Shown here: piece by piece, positions 6,162 through 13,504 of the stretch | Layout: each line of letters starts with the position of its first letter | How positions within the stretch are numbered: the stretch's first letter is position 1 | Assembly: GCA_963620985.1 (NCBI GenBank) | Contig: CAVFCI010000045.1 | Span: 1-16,352, forward strand | Direction of reading: 5' to 3' | Length of the DNA stretch: 16,352 nt | DNA from: F23-B02 sp963620985 | GTDB lineage: Bacteria; Bacillota; Clostridia; Oscillospirales; Oscillospiraceae | Translations under genes and position numbers: made by a program | The notes under the pieces: model-generated | Seen by the model: the letters and a program-made list of their open reading frames with translations, nothing else | Told to the model about the DNA's origin: nothing | Databases searched by the model: none

Positions 6162-7273
6162 GAAGCTTAAAGCTGCTGCACGCGGCGGATCTGCACCTTG
6201 ACTCGCCCTTTGAGGGAATGGGTGCGGCAAAGGCCGCGCAGCGCAGACAGGAGCAGCGGCAGCTGCTGTTCCGCATCGCGCAGCTTGCGCAGTCCGAGCA
6301 CGTCGATCTCGTGCTGCTGGCCGGTGACCTTCTGGATTCCGACAGCAGCTATGCCGAGACTGCCGAGGCGCTTTCCGAGGCGCTCGGGAGCATTCCCGCG
6401 CCCGTGTTCATATCGCCGGGCAATCACGATTTCTACTCGCCGCGCTCGGCCTATGCGCGGGTGAGCTTTCCCGAAAACGTGCATATATTCAAAAAGCCGG
6501 AGCCCGAATGCGTTGAGCTTGCGCAGCTCGGCGTGAGGGTGTGGGGCGCTGCGTTCTGCGATAAATATTCCGGCGGTATGCTGCACGGCTTTTCCGCCGA
6601 AAAGAGCGCCGGAGTGAAGGATGTCATGTGCATCCACGGCGAGGTCGCCGCCGCGTCGAACTACGATCCGATTGCCGAGGCGGATATCGCGGCCTCCGGC
6701 ATGGACTATGTCGCGCTCGGCCACATACATAAGGCGAGCGGACTGAAGAGAGCCGGCGCGTCATACTACGCATGGCCGGGCTGCCCCGAGGGGCGCGGCT
6801 TTGACGAAACGGGCGAGAAGTATGTTTACATCGTGACCCTCGGCAGAGACTGCACGGTAAAGCCCGTGTGCCTTGCGCAGAGAAAATACGAGATACTGAG
6901 CGTTGAGCTTAAAGACGGCGACGTTATAAGCACCGTGCTGGACGCGCTGCCTAAGGATACGGGCAGCGACGTTTACCGTATCGTGCTGCGCGGCGAGACA
7001 TCCGATCCTCCGCAGACGGAGGCCGTGAGGACGGCGCTGGAGGACAAATTTTTCTCGCTCCAGATACGCGACGAGACGGTGCTCAAGCGCGATATGTGGC
7101 AGAGCGCCGGAGAGGATAATCTGCGCGGGCAGTTTCTCAGACGGCTCAGGGCGGCCTTTGACGCAGCAGGGACCGATGCCGAGCGCGAAAGGATAAGTCA
7201 GGCCGCCCGCTGGGGGCTTGCGGCGCTGGATAAGCGCGAGGAGGTGGTACGCCATGATGATAAAAAAGCTTGA
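6158..7273 (+). CDS. YhaO/SbcD-like metallophosphoesterase (DNA repair exonuclease family)
   Basis: The 371-residue protein has the Mre11/SbcD calcineurin-like core in its first 200 residues: DLHLD (Asp11, His13), GDLLD (Asp57), GNHDF (Asn89, His90), CIHGE (His160) and GHIHK (His189, His191). The DLHLDSPF opening matches the YhaO branch more than classical SbcD. The C-terminal part should be the partner-binding and capping region. The ATG at 6158 overlaps the ymdB stop and has GGAGGGAGTGAG upstream. It probably acts with the next gene product as an SbcCD/Rad50-Mre11-like nuclease complex on DNA ends; that is inferred from the family and from coupling. Confidence 0.88.
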   Translation: MRSLKLLHAADLHLDSPFEGMGAAKAAQRRQEQRQLLFRIAQLAQSEHVDLVLLAGDLLDSDSSYAETAEALSEALGSIPAPVFISPGNHDFYSPRSAYARVSFPENVHIFKKPEPECVELAQLGVRVWGAAFCDKYSGGMLHGFSAEKSAGVKDVMCIHGEVAAASNYDPIAEADIAASGMDYVALGHIHKASGLKRAGASYYAWPGCPEGRGFDETGEKYVYIVTLGRDCTVKPVCLAQRKYEILSVELKDGDVISTVLDALPKDTGSDVYRIVLRGETSDPPQTEAVRTALEDKFFSLQIRDETVLKRDMWQSAGEDNLRGQFLRRLRAAFDAAGTDAERERISQAARWGLAALDKREEVVRHDDKKA

Positions 7274-9158
7274 TGCTACCTTCGGGAAGCTCGACGGCGA
7301 GAGCCTTGAGCTGCACGGGGGACTGAATATTATCGCAGCTCCGAACGAGAGCGGCAAGAGCACATGGTGTGCCTTCATCCGCGCAATGCTCTACGGCATT
7401 GACAGCTCCGAGAGGCAGAAGGCGGGCTTTGTGCCCGATAAAACGCGCTACGCCCCGTGGTCGGGCGCGGCTATGCAGGGCAGCATGCGCATAGAAAGCG
7501 CAGGAAACGATATAACCCTCGTGCGCACGACGAAAACAGCCTCCGCGCCGATGCGCGAGTTTTCCGCGGTGTACACGGGGACGAACACGCCCGTCGAGGG
7601 GCTTTCCGGCTCAAACGCCGGAGAGACGCTCACCGGAGTCAGCCGCGATGTGTTCCGCCGCAGCGCGTTTATTGAGCAGGGCGGAGTTGCCGTGACGCAC
7701 AGCGCGGAGCTTGAAAAGCGCATCAGCGCCATCGTCTCCACCGGCGAGGAGGACTGCTCCTACACCGAGGCCGACGCTGTGCTGCGCCAGTGGCAGCGCA
7801 AGCGCCGCTTCAACCGCTATGGCCGCCTGCCCGAGCTTGAGGACGAGCTTTCGCATAAAAAGCAGCTCCTGTCCGAGCTCATGGATGCGTCGTCTCAGCG
7901 CGAGGATATGTCCGCCGAGCTTGAGGCGGCGAAAAGAGAGTGCGAGCGGCTCGAGGCCGAGGTCACGGAGAGCCGGAAGGCCGTGCGCAAGGAGGCTCTC
8001 AGCAGCCTGCAAGGGGTGCGAAGCGACCTCAACGCCGCGACCGAGCGGCACGATAAGGCCGTCGAACGGCGCGATGCCTGCCGTGCGGCGCTGTGCGCGT
8101 GCGCGATAGGCGAGCGCAAGCCCGAGGAGGCCAAGGCCGAGGTCAAGTCCGACCTCGCGGAGGCGATGAAGCTCAAAGAAAAATCAGAGCGCAGAGCCTC
8201 GCCCGCGCTCGCGGTCATCATGCTGATACTGTGCGGTGCGCTTGTCGCGGCGGGTTTCCTGCTGAAGGATTTCATGATCCACGCTTTCGTCGCAGCGTTT
8301 CTGGCGCTGGCAGCGGGCGTTATCCTGCTTGTGCGCACCTCGCACCTCAGGACGGAGGCCTATACCGCGGCAAAGGACAGGCGCAAGCTGCTTGCAAAAT
8401 ACAGAGCCGAGTCCGAGGAGGATATTGCGTCGGGGCTCGACGAGTATCTTGAGCTGTATAAGAGCTATGCCGAGGCGCAGCGGGCAGAGAAGGAGACTGC
8501 CGAGCTCCTTGCCATGGTGCGCCGCCGTCAGGAGCAGGCCGAAAAGACCACGCTCACCCAGCTCGACTTCACCGGCGGCGACAATCAGGCCGCGCAGCTC
8601 AGCCGCCGTCTGAACGAAGCGAGGGCAAAATGCAGCCGCATTTCGTCCCTTATGGCAGAGCGCAGCGGCAGGCTCGCCGCAATGGGCGACCCGCTGGTGC
8701 TGGGCTCCGAGATAAGCCGCATGGAGGCCGAGCATGAGGAGATATCCGCCGAGTACGAGGCGATAGCTCTGGCCATTGACACTCTGCGCAAGGCCAACGA
8801 GGATATACAGAGCCGCTTTTCGCCGGCGCTCGGCAGGCTTGCGACGGAGTACATGGAATTTGTCACCGGCGGCAGGTATGACGGCGTGATGCTCGACCGC
8901 AATTTTTCTGCGTCGGTGCATGAGAAAAATTCGGATGTTCCGCGCAGCGCGGAGTATCTGAGCACGGGCACACTCGACCTGATGTATCTTGCCGTGCGTC
9001 TTGCGGTGTGCGAGCTTGCGCTGCCGGAGGATGCAAACTGCCCGCTGATCATCGACGATGCGCTTGTAAACTACGATGCCGGACGCAGAAAGCAGACCAT
9101 GGCGCTGCTTGAAAAGATCGCGCAGCGCCGTCAGGTGATACTGTTCACCTGCAATTGA
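7254..9158 (+). CDS. YhaN/SbcC-like SMC-type ATPase with two membrane helices (short form)
   Basis: The N-terminal ATPase half has Walker A APNESGKST (29-37). A predicted coiled coil covers about 195-315, two adjacent hydrophobic helices lie at 316-337 and 341-361, and a second coiled coil covers about 370-520. The C-terminal ATPase half has the signature LSTGTLDLMYLA (569-580) and Walker B PLIIDDALVNYD (597-608). Membrane helices in the middle of the coiled coil are known for YhaN-type proteins. At 634 residues it is clearly shorter than Bacillus YhaN (over 900), so the coils are reduced. The ATG at 7254 lies inside the end of the previous gene (20-base overlap) with AGGAGGT eight bases upstream, so the two are coupled. 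It ends right after VILFTCN, where homologues usually continue with a few more residues. It is probably the partner of the preceding nuclease. Confidence 0.87.
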   Translation: MMIKKLDATFGKLDGESLELHGGLNIIAAPNESGKSTWCAFIRAMLYGIDSSERQKAGFVPDKTRYAPWSGAAMQGSMRIESAGNDITLVRTTKTASAPMREFSAVYTGTNTPVEGLSGSNAGETLTGVSRDVFRRSAFIEQGGVAVTHSAELEKRISAIVSTGEEDCSYTEADAVLRQWQRKRRFNRYGRLPELEDELSHKKQLLSELMDASSQREDMSAELEAAKRECERLEAEVTESRKAVRKEALSSLQGVRSDLNAATERHDKAVERRDACRAALCACAIGERKPEEAKAEVKSDLAEAMKLKEKSERRASPALAVIMLILCGALVAAGFLLKDFMIHAFVAAFLALAAGVILLVRTSHLRTEAYTAAKDRRKLLAKYRAESEEDIASGLDEYLELYKSYAEAQRAEKETAELLAMVRRRQEQAEKTTLTQLDFTGGDNQAAQLSRRLNEARAKCSRISSLMAERSGRLAAMGDPLVLGSEISRMEAEHEEISAEYEAIALAIDTLRKANEDIQSRFSPALGRLATEYMEFVTGGRYDGVMLDRNFSASVHEKNSDVPRSAEYLSTGTLDLMYLAVRLAVCELALPEDANCPLIIDDALVNYDAGRRKQTMALLEKIAQRRQVILFTCN

Positions 9159-9163
9159 ATATG

Positions 9164-9192
9164 AAAAGCCGCGTTGCAGAACGCGGCTTTTT
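9164..9192 (+). terminator. Terminator of the ymdB-yhaO-yhaN-like operon
   Basis: AAAGCCGCGTT and AACGCGGCTTT form an 11-bp stem with a GCAG loop and a T run, six bases after the stop codon. Confidence 0.9.
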
Positions 9193-9194
9193 CG

Positions 9195-9223
9195 TTGAAA
9201 AATATACTACGGCGTGATATCAT
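9195..9223 (+). promoter_or_regulatory. rlmD promoter, possibly giving a leaderless mRNA
   Basis: TTGAAA (9195-9200) and TATCAT (9218-9223) are separated by 17 bases. Start sites usually fall six or seven bases past the -10 box, which is the A of the rlmD ATG at 9230. There is no ribosome site between the -10 box and the ATG. Confidence 0.5.
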
Positions 9224-9229
9224 GAAGAC

Positions 9230-10861
9230 ATGGAACAGTTAAAGAAAAACGAAATATTTGAAGCCGAGATCGAAGCTTACAGCTCCGAGGGCAGCGGCGT
9301 TGCGCGTATCCTCGGCAGGGCGGTGTTCGTGCCGAAAACAATAGTGGGGGAGCGCTGGCGCATCGTGATAACAAAGGTCACGGCCTCGGCGGTATATGGC
9401 CGTGCGCTCGAGCCGCTGCTGCTATCGCCCGAGCGCAGAGAGCCGGAGTGCGAAAATTACCTGCGCTGCGGCGGGTGCAGCTTGCGGCACATGAGCTATG
9501 CCGAGGAGCTGCGCTTTAAAAGGCAGCGCGTGAACGACGCTCTGAAGCACATCGGGCACCAGAGCGTGCAGATCGAGTGCATTACCGGCAGCGACGAGAT
9601 ACGGCACTACCGCAACAAGGGCATCTATGCCGTGCGCGATATCGGCGGCTGCGCCCGCAAGGGCTTTTTTGCGCCCCGCAGTCATGAACTCGTGCCCGTT
9701 TCGCGCTGCCTTATCCAGAGCGATACTGCGGACAGGGCTGCCGAGGCCGTCGTGCGCTTTTTGAACGATAACGGCATCCCCGCGTATGACGAGAAAACGC
9801 GCAGGGGCTTGGTCAGGCATGTGTATGTGCGAAAGGCGGTCAACACCTCCGATGCGGTCGCCGTAATCGTCGCCTCCGGCGGCTTCGGCGCGAGAACGCA
9901 GGAGCTCATCGGGCATTTGCGTCGCTCCTGCCCCGAGCTCAGCGGCATCGTCCTCAACGTGAATAAAACGAGCGGCAACACAGTCCTAGCGGGCTCCTTC
10001 CACACGCTGTGGGGCAGGGACACTGTCCGAGACAGCCTCGGCGGCATAGTCTATGAGCTTGCACCGCAGGCGTTTTATCAGATAAATCCCCCGCAGGCCG
10101 AGCGCCTGTATAAAAAGGCTGTCGAGTACGCCGCGCCCGAGGGTAAAACGGTACTGGATATGTACTGCGGCGCGGGGACGATAAGCCTGTTTCTGGCAAA
10201 GAGCGCAAAGCGGGTGATCGGCGCGGAGATCATCCCCGAGGCGGTGGAGAATGCCCGCGAGAACGCCCGCCGCAACGGGATAGAGAACGCTGAATTTATC
10301 TGCGCCGATGCTTCCGAGGCCGCCGAGCGCTTCCTGCGCGAGGGCGTGCGCCCCGAGTCGATAGTAGTCGATCCGCCGCGAAAGGGCATGGACGAGGCCG
10401 CCGTGCGCGCCCTGTGCGGCATGGCTCCCGAGCGCATCGTGTACGTCTCCTGCAATCCGGCTACCCTCGCGCGCGATATAACGGTGTTCGCCTCCTGCGG
10501 CTACGCCCTCGCCCGCGCCGAGGCTGTGGACATGTTCCCGCGAACGGCGCATATAGAGACGGTATGTTTATTGTCCAAACTCAAAAGTAAAGAACATATC
10601 GAGATTGAAGTGAAGATGGACGAGATGGATTTGACCTCAGCAGAGAGCAAAGCAACCTACGAGGAAATCCGGGAATACGTCTTGGAACATACCGGACTGA
10701 AAGTCAGTCACCTCTATATCGCACAGGTGAAGCAGAAATACGGTATCATTGAGCGTGAGAATTATAATAAACCGAAATCCGAAAATGCCAAACAGCCGCA
10801 ATGCCCACCGGAGAAGGAAAAAGCGATCACGGAGGCATTACGTCACTTTGGGATGATTTAA
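9230..10861 (+). CDS. rlmD: 23S rRNA (uracil-C5)-methyltransferase RlmD with an exchanged C-terminal tail
   Basis: Residues 1-448 are a full RlmD/RumA-type enzyme: TRAM domain (about 4-60), 4Fe-4S cysteines 74, 80, 83 and 160, SAM motif LDMYCGAG (309-316), VDPPRKG (380-386), and catalytic Cys408 in YVSCNPATLARD. Such enzymes use SAM to methylate a uridine in 23S rRNA (position 1939 in E. coli). The enzyme fold normally ends at HIETVCLLS (441-449). Here 94 more residues follow, with motifs such as DLTSAESKATYEEI and GIIERENYN, and a predicted helical, lysine-rich make-up. The DNA changes from very GC-rich to AT-richer at about codon 441-449. I infer that a mobile element integrated in the 3' end of rlmD and supplied a new in-frame ending. 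Subclass assignment (RlmD versus RlmCD or TrmA-like paralogue) is from motifs only. Confidence 0.9.
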   Translation: MEQLKKNEIFEAEIEAYSSEGSGVARILGRAVFVPKTIVGERWRIVITKVTASAVYGRALEPLLLSPERREPECENYLRCGGCSLRHMSYAEELRFKRQRVNDALKHIGHQSVQIECITGSDEIRHYRNKGIYAVRDIGGCARKGFFAPRSHELVPVSRCLIQSDTADRAAEAVVRFLNDNGIPAYDEKTRRGLVRHVYVRKAVNTSDAVAVIVASGGFGARTQELIGHLRRSCPELSGIVLNVNKTSGNTVLAGSFHTLWGRDTVRDSLGGIVYELAPQAFYQINPPQAERLYKKAVEYAAPEGKTVLDMYCGAGTISLFLAKSAKRVIGAEIIPEAVENARENARRNGIENAEFICADASEAAERFLREGVRPESIVVDPPRKGMDEAAVRALCGMAPERIVYVSCNPATLARDITVFASCGYALARAEAVDMFPRTAHIETVCLLSKLKSKEHIEIEVKMDEMDLTSAESKATYEEIREYVLEHTGLKVSHLYIAQVKQKYGIIERENYNKPKSENAKQPQCPPEKEKAITEALRHFGMI

Positions 10862-10891
10862 GAATATAGTTTGCTTAGTATAGAAAGATAG

Positions 10892-10936
10892 CTGCCGCTC
10901 GAAAGGTATTTATGCCTCTGAGCGGCAGTTGTTTTA
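10892..10936 (+). terminator. Terminator after rlmD, supplied by the element
   Basis: CTGCCGCTC (10892-10900) and GAGCGGCAG (10920-10928) pair around a 19-base loop that holds a weaker AGG/CCT pair, followed by TTGTTTT. Confidence 0.75.
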
Positions 10937-10947
10937 GAGCTGTACAA

Positions 10948-10981
10948 CGCTAAAAATCGCAAGAAGTTGCGAATTTTAGCG
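10948..10981. repeat. 15-bp inverted repeat upstream of the HTH gene
   Basis: CGCTAAAAATCGCAA and TTGCGAATTTTAGCG pair with a single A-A mismatch around a GAAG loop. It ends 19 bases before the -35 box of the HTH operon. It may be an operator for the HTH protein, or a structured end or recombinase-binding site of the element. There is no T run for a terminator. Confidence 0.6.
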
Positions 10982-11000
10982 GCATATTTGATGAAATGCA

Positions 11001-11029
11001 TTGACAGCCACACTTTTGCACAGTATACT
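11001..11029 (+). promoter_or_regulatory. Consensus promoter of the HTH-SPFH operon
   Basis: TTGACA (11001-11006) and TATACT (11024-11029) are separated by 17 bases. The start near 11036 leaves a short leader holding TTGGAGG before the GTG start. No other clear promoter is seen before the four genes end. Confidence 0.85.
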
Positions 11030-11058
11030 ATATTCTGGATATAAATTGGAGGCACAAC

Positions 11059-11286
11059 GTGAGAATCAGTTATAAGAAGCTGTGGATATTGCTCATTGAG
11101 AAAAATATCTCACCAGCTACTCTCAGAAAAGACCTGAATATAGCGACCGGCACCATGACAAAGATGCGCCGCAACGAGGAAGTTGCGTTGTCTGTCCTGC
11201 TCCGCATATGTGATTATCTGGATTGCAACATTGGAGATATATGCGATGCGGTACGAGTGGAATCTGATCAGGGGTTTGAACAATAA
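11059..11286 (+). CDS. Cro/C1-type HTH transcriptional regulator (HTH_26-like)
   Basis: This 75-residue protein is almost entirely a Cro/C1-type DNA-binding domain. The helix-turn-helix lies at about 18-40 (SPATLRKDLNIATGTMTKM), and the next helix is rich in Leu, Cys and Asp (VLLRICDYLDCNIGDICD). This is the compact YozG/HTH_26 form common in mobile elements of Firmicutes. The GTG start at 11059 has GGAGG six bases upstream, while no in-frame ATG fits. It is the first gene of the operon, so it probably regulates the promoter just upstream, perhaps through the inverted repeat at 10948-10981. Neither direction of control nor target can be read from the sequence. Confidence 0.85.
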   Translation: MRISYKKLWILLIEKNISPATLRKDLNIATGTMTKMRRNEEVALSVLLRICDYLDCNIGDICDAVRVESDQGFEQ

Positions 11287-11310
11287 ACAGAAGTTGGAAG
11301 GATAGAGAAG

Positions 11311-12132
11311 ATGAAAAAACAATTCTGCCCTTACTGCGGAACCAAGCTGGATGAGGGAGCGCGATTCTGCAAAAACTGCGGCGAAGCGATTTGTGGTGAT
11401 GCTCAAGAAATGCATAGGACATCAAATGAACAAGCCTATACTGGAAATCCCACGGAAAGAAAGACAGTCTACGAAGGATATATACATAAGTGCCCGAACT
11501 GTGGCGAAGTAATGGAATCATTCCTCACAGTATGTCCAACTTGCGGGTATGAGATTCGAGATGTTCGGTCTGCTTCCTCCGTGCGAGAGTTAGCTGTAAA
11601 ACTGGAAAATATCTCGGCACAGAAAATGCCAGCCTTTGAAGAAAAGAAATCGGTCATGAAAATGGTGTTCGGTAAAGATTTCAAAGAGGGTGACGAAGCT
11701 GAGGAAGCTCGTAAGCGATTTGAGAGCCAGAAGAATCAGGAAAAGGCGTCTCTGATTATCAATTTTGCTGTGCCAAATTCCAAAGAGGATATTATGGAGT
11801 TTATGATATTGGCAGCATCCAACATTGATGTGAAAAAAGGCATTGATGACGATGTTACAAAAGCGTGGATTTCCAAACTGGATCAGGTTTATCAGAGAGC
11901 GGAAATTTCCATGGGCAAGCACCCGGATTTCTTGCAGATAAAAACAATTTACGACCGAAAAAAGAAAGAAATCAAAAACAAGAAGCTGAAAGGTGTTTTG
12001 GTTGGTGTAGGCTGTGTCGTGGGGTGGTTTTTCCTCTTAGGCTTGCTGTGGAATCCTGCGGTAACAATCGGAATTGCTATTGGTGTTTTGATTCTTGGAA
12101 TAATAGGCATTGTCCTGTTTAAGAAACGATAA
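11311..12132 (+). CDS. Double zinc-ribbon membrane protein
   Basis: The 273-residue protein begins with two zinc ribbons: Cys6/Cys9 with Cys20/Cys23, and Cys61/Cys64 with Cys75/Cys78. A charged, mostly helical cytoplasmic region follows (about 85-222; the segment from 150 on has conserved-looking hydrophobic spacing). The C-terminus has two hydrophobic helices (about 228-247 and 250-270) ending in KKR. Zinc-ribbon proteins with C-terminal helices accompany SPFH proteins in PspA-linked operons, for example YdjG in B. subtilis, and this gene lies directly before an SPFH gene. The ATG has GGAAGG upstream, and the gap to the HTH gene is 24 bases. Function is unknown; a membrane-anchored adaptor of the SPFH protein is my inference. 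Confidence 0.75.
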   Translation: MKKQFCPYCGTKLDEGARFCKNCGEAICGDAQEMHRTSNEQAYTGNPTERKTVYEGYIHKCPNCGEVMESFLTVCPTCGYEIRDVRSASSVRELAVKLENISAQKMPAFEEKKSVMKMVFGKDFKEGDEAEEARKRFESQKNQEKASLIINFAVPNSKEDIMEFMILAASNIDVKKGIDDDVTKAWISKLDQVYQRAEISMGKHPDFLQIKTIYDRKKKEIKNKKLKGVLVGVGCVVGWFFLLGLLWNPAVTIGIAIGVLILGIIGIVLFKKR

Positions 12133-12158
12133 TCAAGTGATAGGGGGTAAAGAAGGAA

Positions 12159-13490
12159 ATGTCACTATTCGATAAGCAAAAGCGTACAGGCGGATTTATG
12201 GACGAAATCCGCTGTGATGAACCATCCTATCTGATCTGGAAATGGCATCCTGCCGGCGTGCAGCTTGGTGAGGGAAACAGAGAAAACGCTATTCGATTGG
12301 GTTCGTCTCTGAGGGTAAAGGACGGAGAAGTCGCTGTTTTTGTTTACAGGCAAAAGAACGGCATTATGCAGGATTTCATTGAAGGTCCGTTTGACCAGAT
12401 TCTTAAAACAGCAAACCTCCCCGTTCTTGCAAGTATTGTCGGGCTGGCATACGAGGGTGGCACACCGTTTCAGGCAGAGGTTTATTTTATCAACCTTGCG
12501 AAGATCATTCAGGTGAAATTCGGTGTACCGTTTTTTGATGTATATGATCCGAGGTTTGCAGATTTTGGTGTTCCGGTTGCCGTGAGAGGTACTGTTAGTT
12601 TCAGCATTTCGGATTACAGAGAGTTTATCAAGCTGCATCGGCTGAACAATTTCAGCCTTGACGATTTCCAGAAGCAGATTCGTGATGCTGCCTGCCGATA
12701 TGTCAAAGACAGCGTAGCCAACGCACCGGCAGCACACAGTATTCCTGTGATCCAGCTTGAAAGCAAAATCGCGCAGATCAACGATGCAATCGAGTATGAC
12801 ATCAGCGAACGGCTGAAAGAGAGCTTCGGTGTCCTTGTCTCCGGCGTTGATATAGCCGCGATTGAGATCGACAAGGCGAGTGACAGCTACCGGCAGCTTA
12901 TGGCAGTTACAAAGAATATTGCCGCGACAAAGATTCAGGCAGAAACCGCCGATTATGTTGAGCGGCTGCGTATTCAGCGTGAAGAAGGTCAGTATGCTCA
13001 GCACAAAGCGACACAGACTGCAAATATCGGTGCATTTCAGGTCGAGAAGCAGGCAGAGGTTGGCGTTGCCGGAGCTGCTGCACTTGGTCAGATGGGTGCA
13101 AACGGAGCCGATGATGTAAATATCAGTGGCGGCGGTGATGGTACCGGCTTTAACATGGCTTCAATGATGGCAAGCATGGCTGTCGGTGGCGCTGTTGGAC
13201 AAAATATCGCCGGAGCGATGAATCACATGATGGGTGGTATTCAACAGCCTGTGCAGTCTGGCATGACACCTCCTCCGATTCCCGCGGCGGCATATCACGT
13301 CGCTGTCAACGGACAAGCGACGGGGCCGTTTGATATTCCTGTACTGGCACAGATGGTAACCGCAGGACAGCTTACTGCTGACAGCTTGGTTTGGAAAAGC
13401 GGAATGCCCCAATGGATAAAAGCCGTAGAGGTGGATGAGTTGAAATCCTTGTTCCCTGCTATGCCGCCGATCCCTTCATCGGAAAAATAA
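12159..13490 (+). CDS. SPFH-domain protein (YdjI-like) with C-terminal GYF_2 domain
   Basis: The 443-residue protein has an SPFH/band-7-type domain at about 20-240. Around 240-310 is a helical, Ala/Gln/Glu-rich region (IQAETADYVERLRIQREEGQYAQHKA). A Gly/Met-rich low-complexity linker (310-370) leads to PPPIP, then a GYF_2 domain at 378-432 (VNGQATGPFDIPVLAQMVTAG, then LVWKSGMPQWIKA). There is no N-terminal membrane helix, as in YdjI rather than flotillins, so it should be a soluble or peripheral oligomer recruited to the membrane. B. subtilis YdjI works with PspA and YdjGH in membrane stress. GYF domains bind proline-rich peptides. The gap to the zinc-ribbon gene is 26 bases. AGGGGG lies 11 bases before the ATG at 12159, so a start at 12198 (MDEI) cannot be excluded. 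Confidence 0.85.
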   Translation: MSLFDKQKRTGGFMDEIRCDEPSYLIWKWHPAGVQLGEGNRENAIRLGSSLRVKDGEVAVFVYRQKNGIMQDFIEGPFDQILKTANLPVLASIVGLAYEGGTPFQAEVYFINLAKIIQVKFGVPFFDVYDPRFADFGVPVAVRGTVSFSISDYREFIKLHRLNNFSLDDFQKQIRDAACRYVKDSVANAPAAHSIPVIQLESKIAQINDAIEYDISERLKESFGVLVSGVDIAAIEIDKASDSYRQLMAVTKNIAATKIQAETADYVERLRIQREEGQYAQHKATQTANIGAFQVEKQAEVGVAGAAALGQMGANGADDVNISGGGDGTGFNMASMMASMAVGGAVGQNIAGAMNHMMGGIQQPVQSGMTPPPIPAAAYHVAVNGQATGPFDIPVLAQMVTAGQLTADSLVWKSGMPQWIKAVEVDELKSLFPAMPPIPSSEK

Positions 13491-13504
13491 AGGAGAAATG
13501 AGAG

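Noticed and set aside
5349..6230. A 293-residue open frame on the minus strand across ymdB
   Set aside because: The opposite frame encodes a fully conserved YmdB with all metal ligands; this is a GC-rich shadow.
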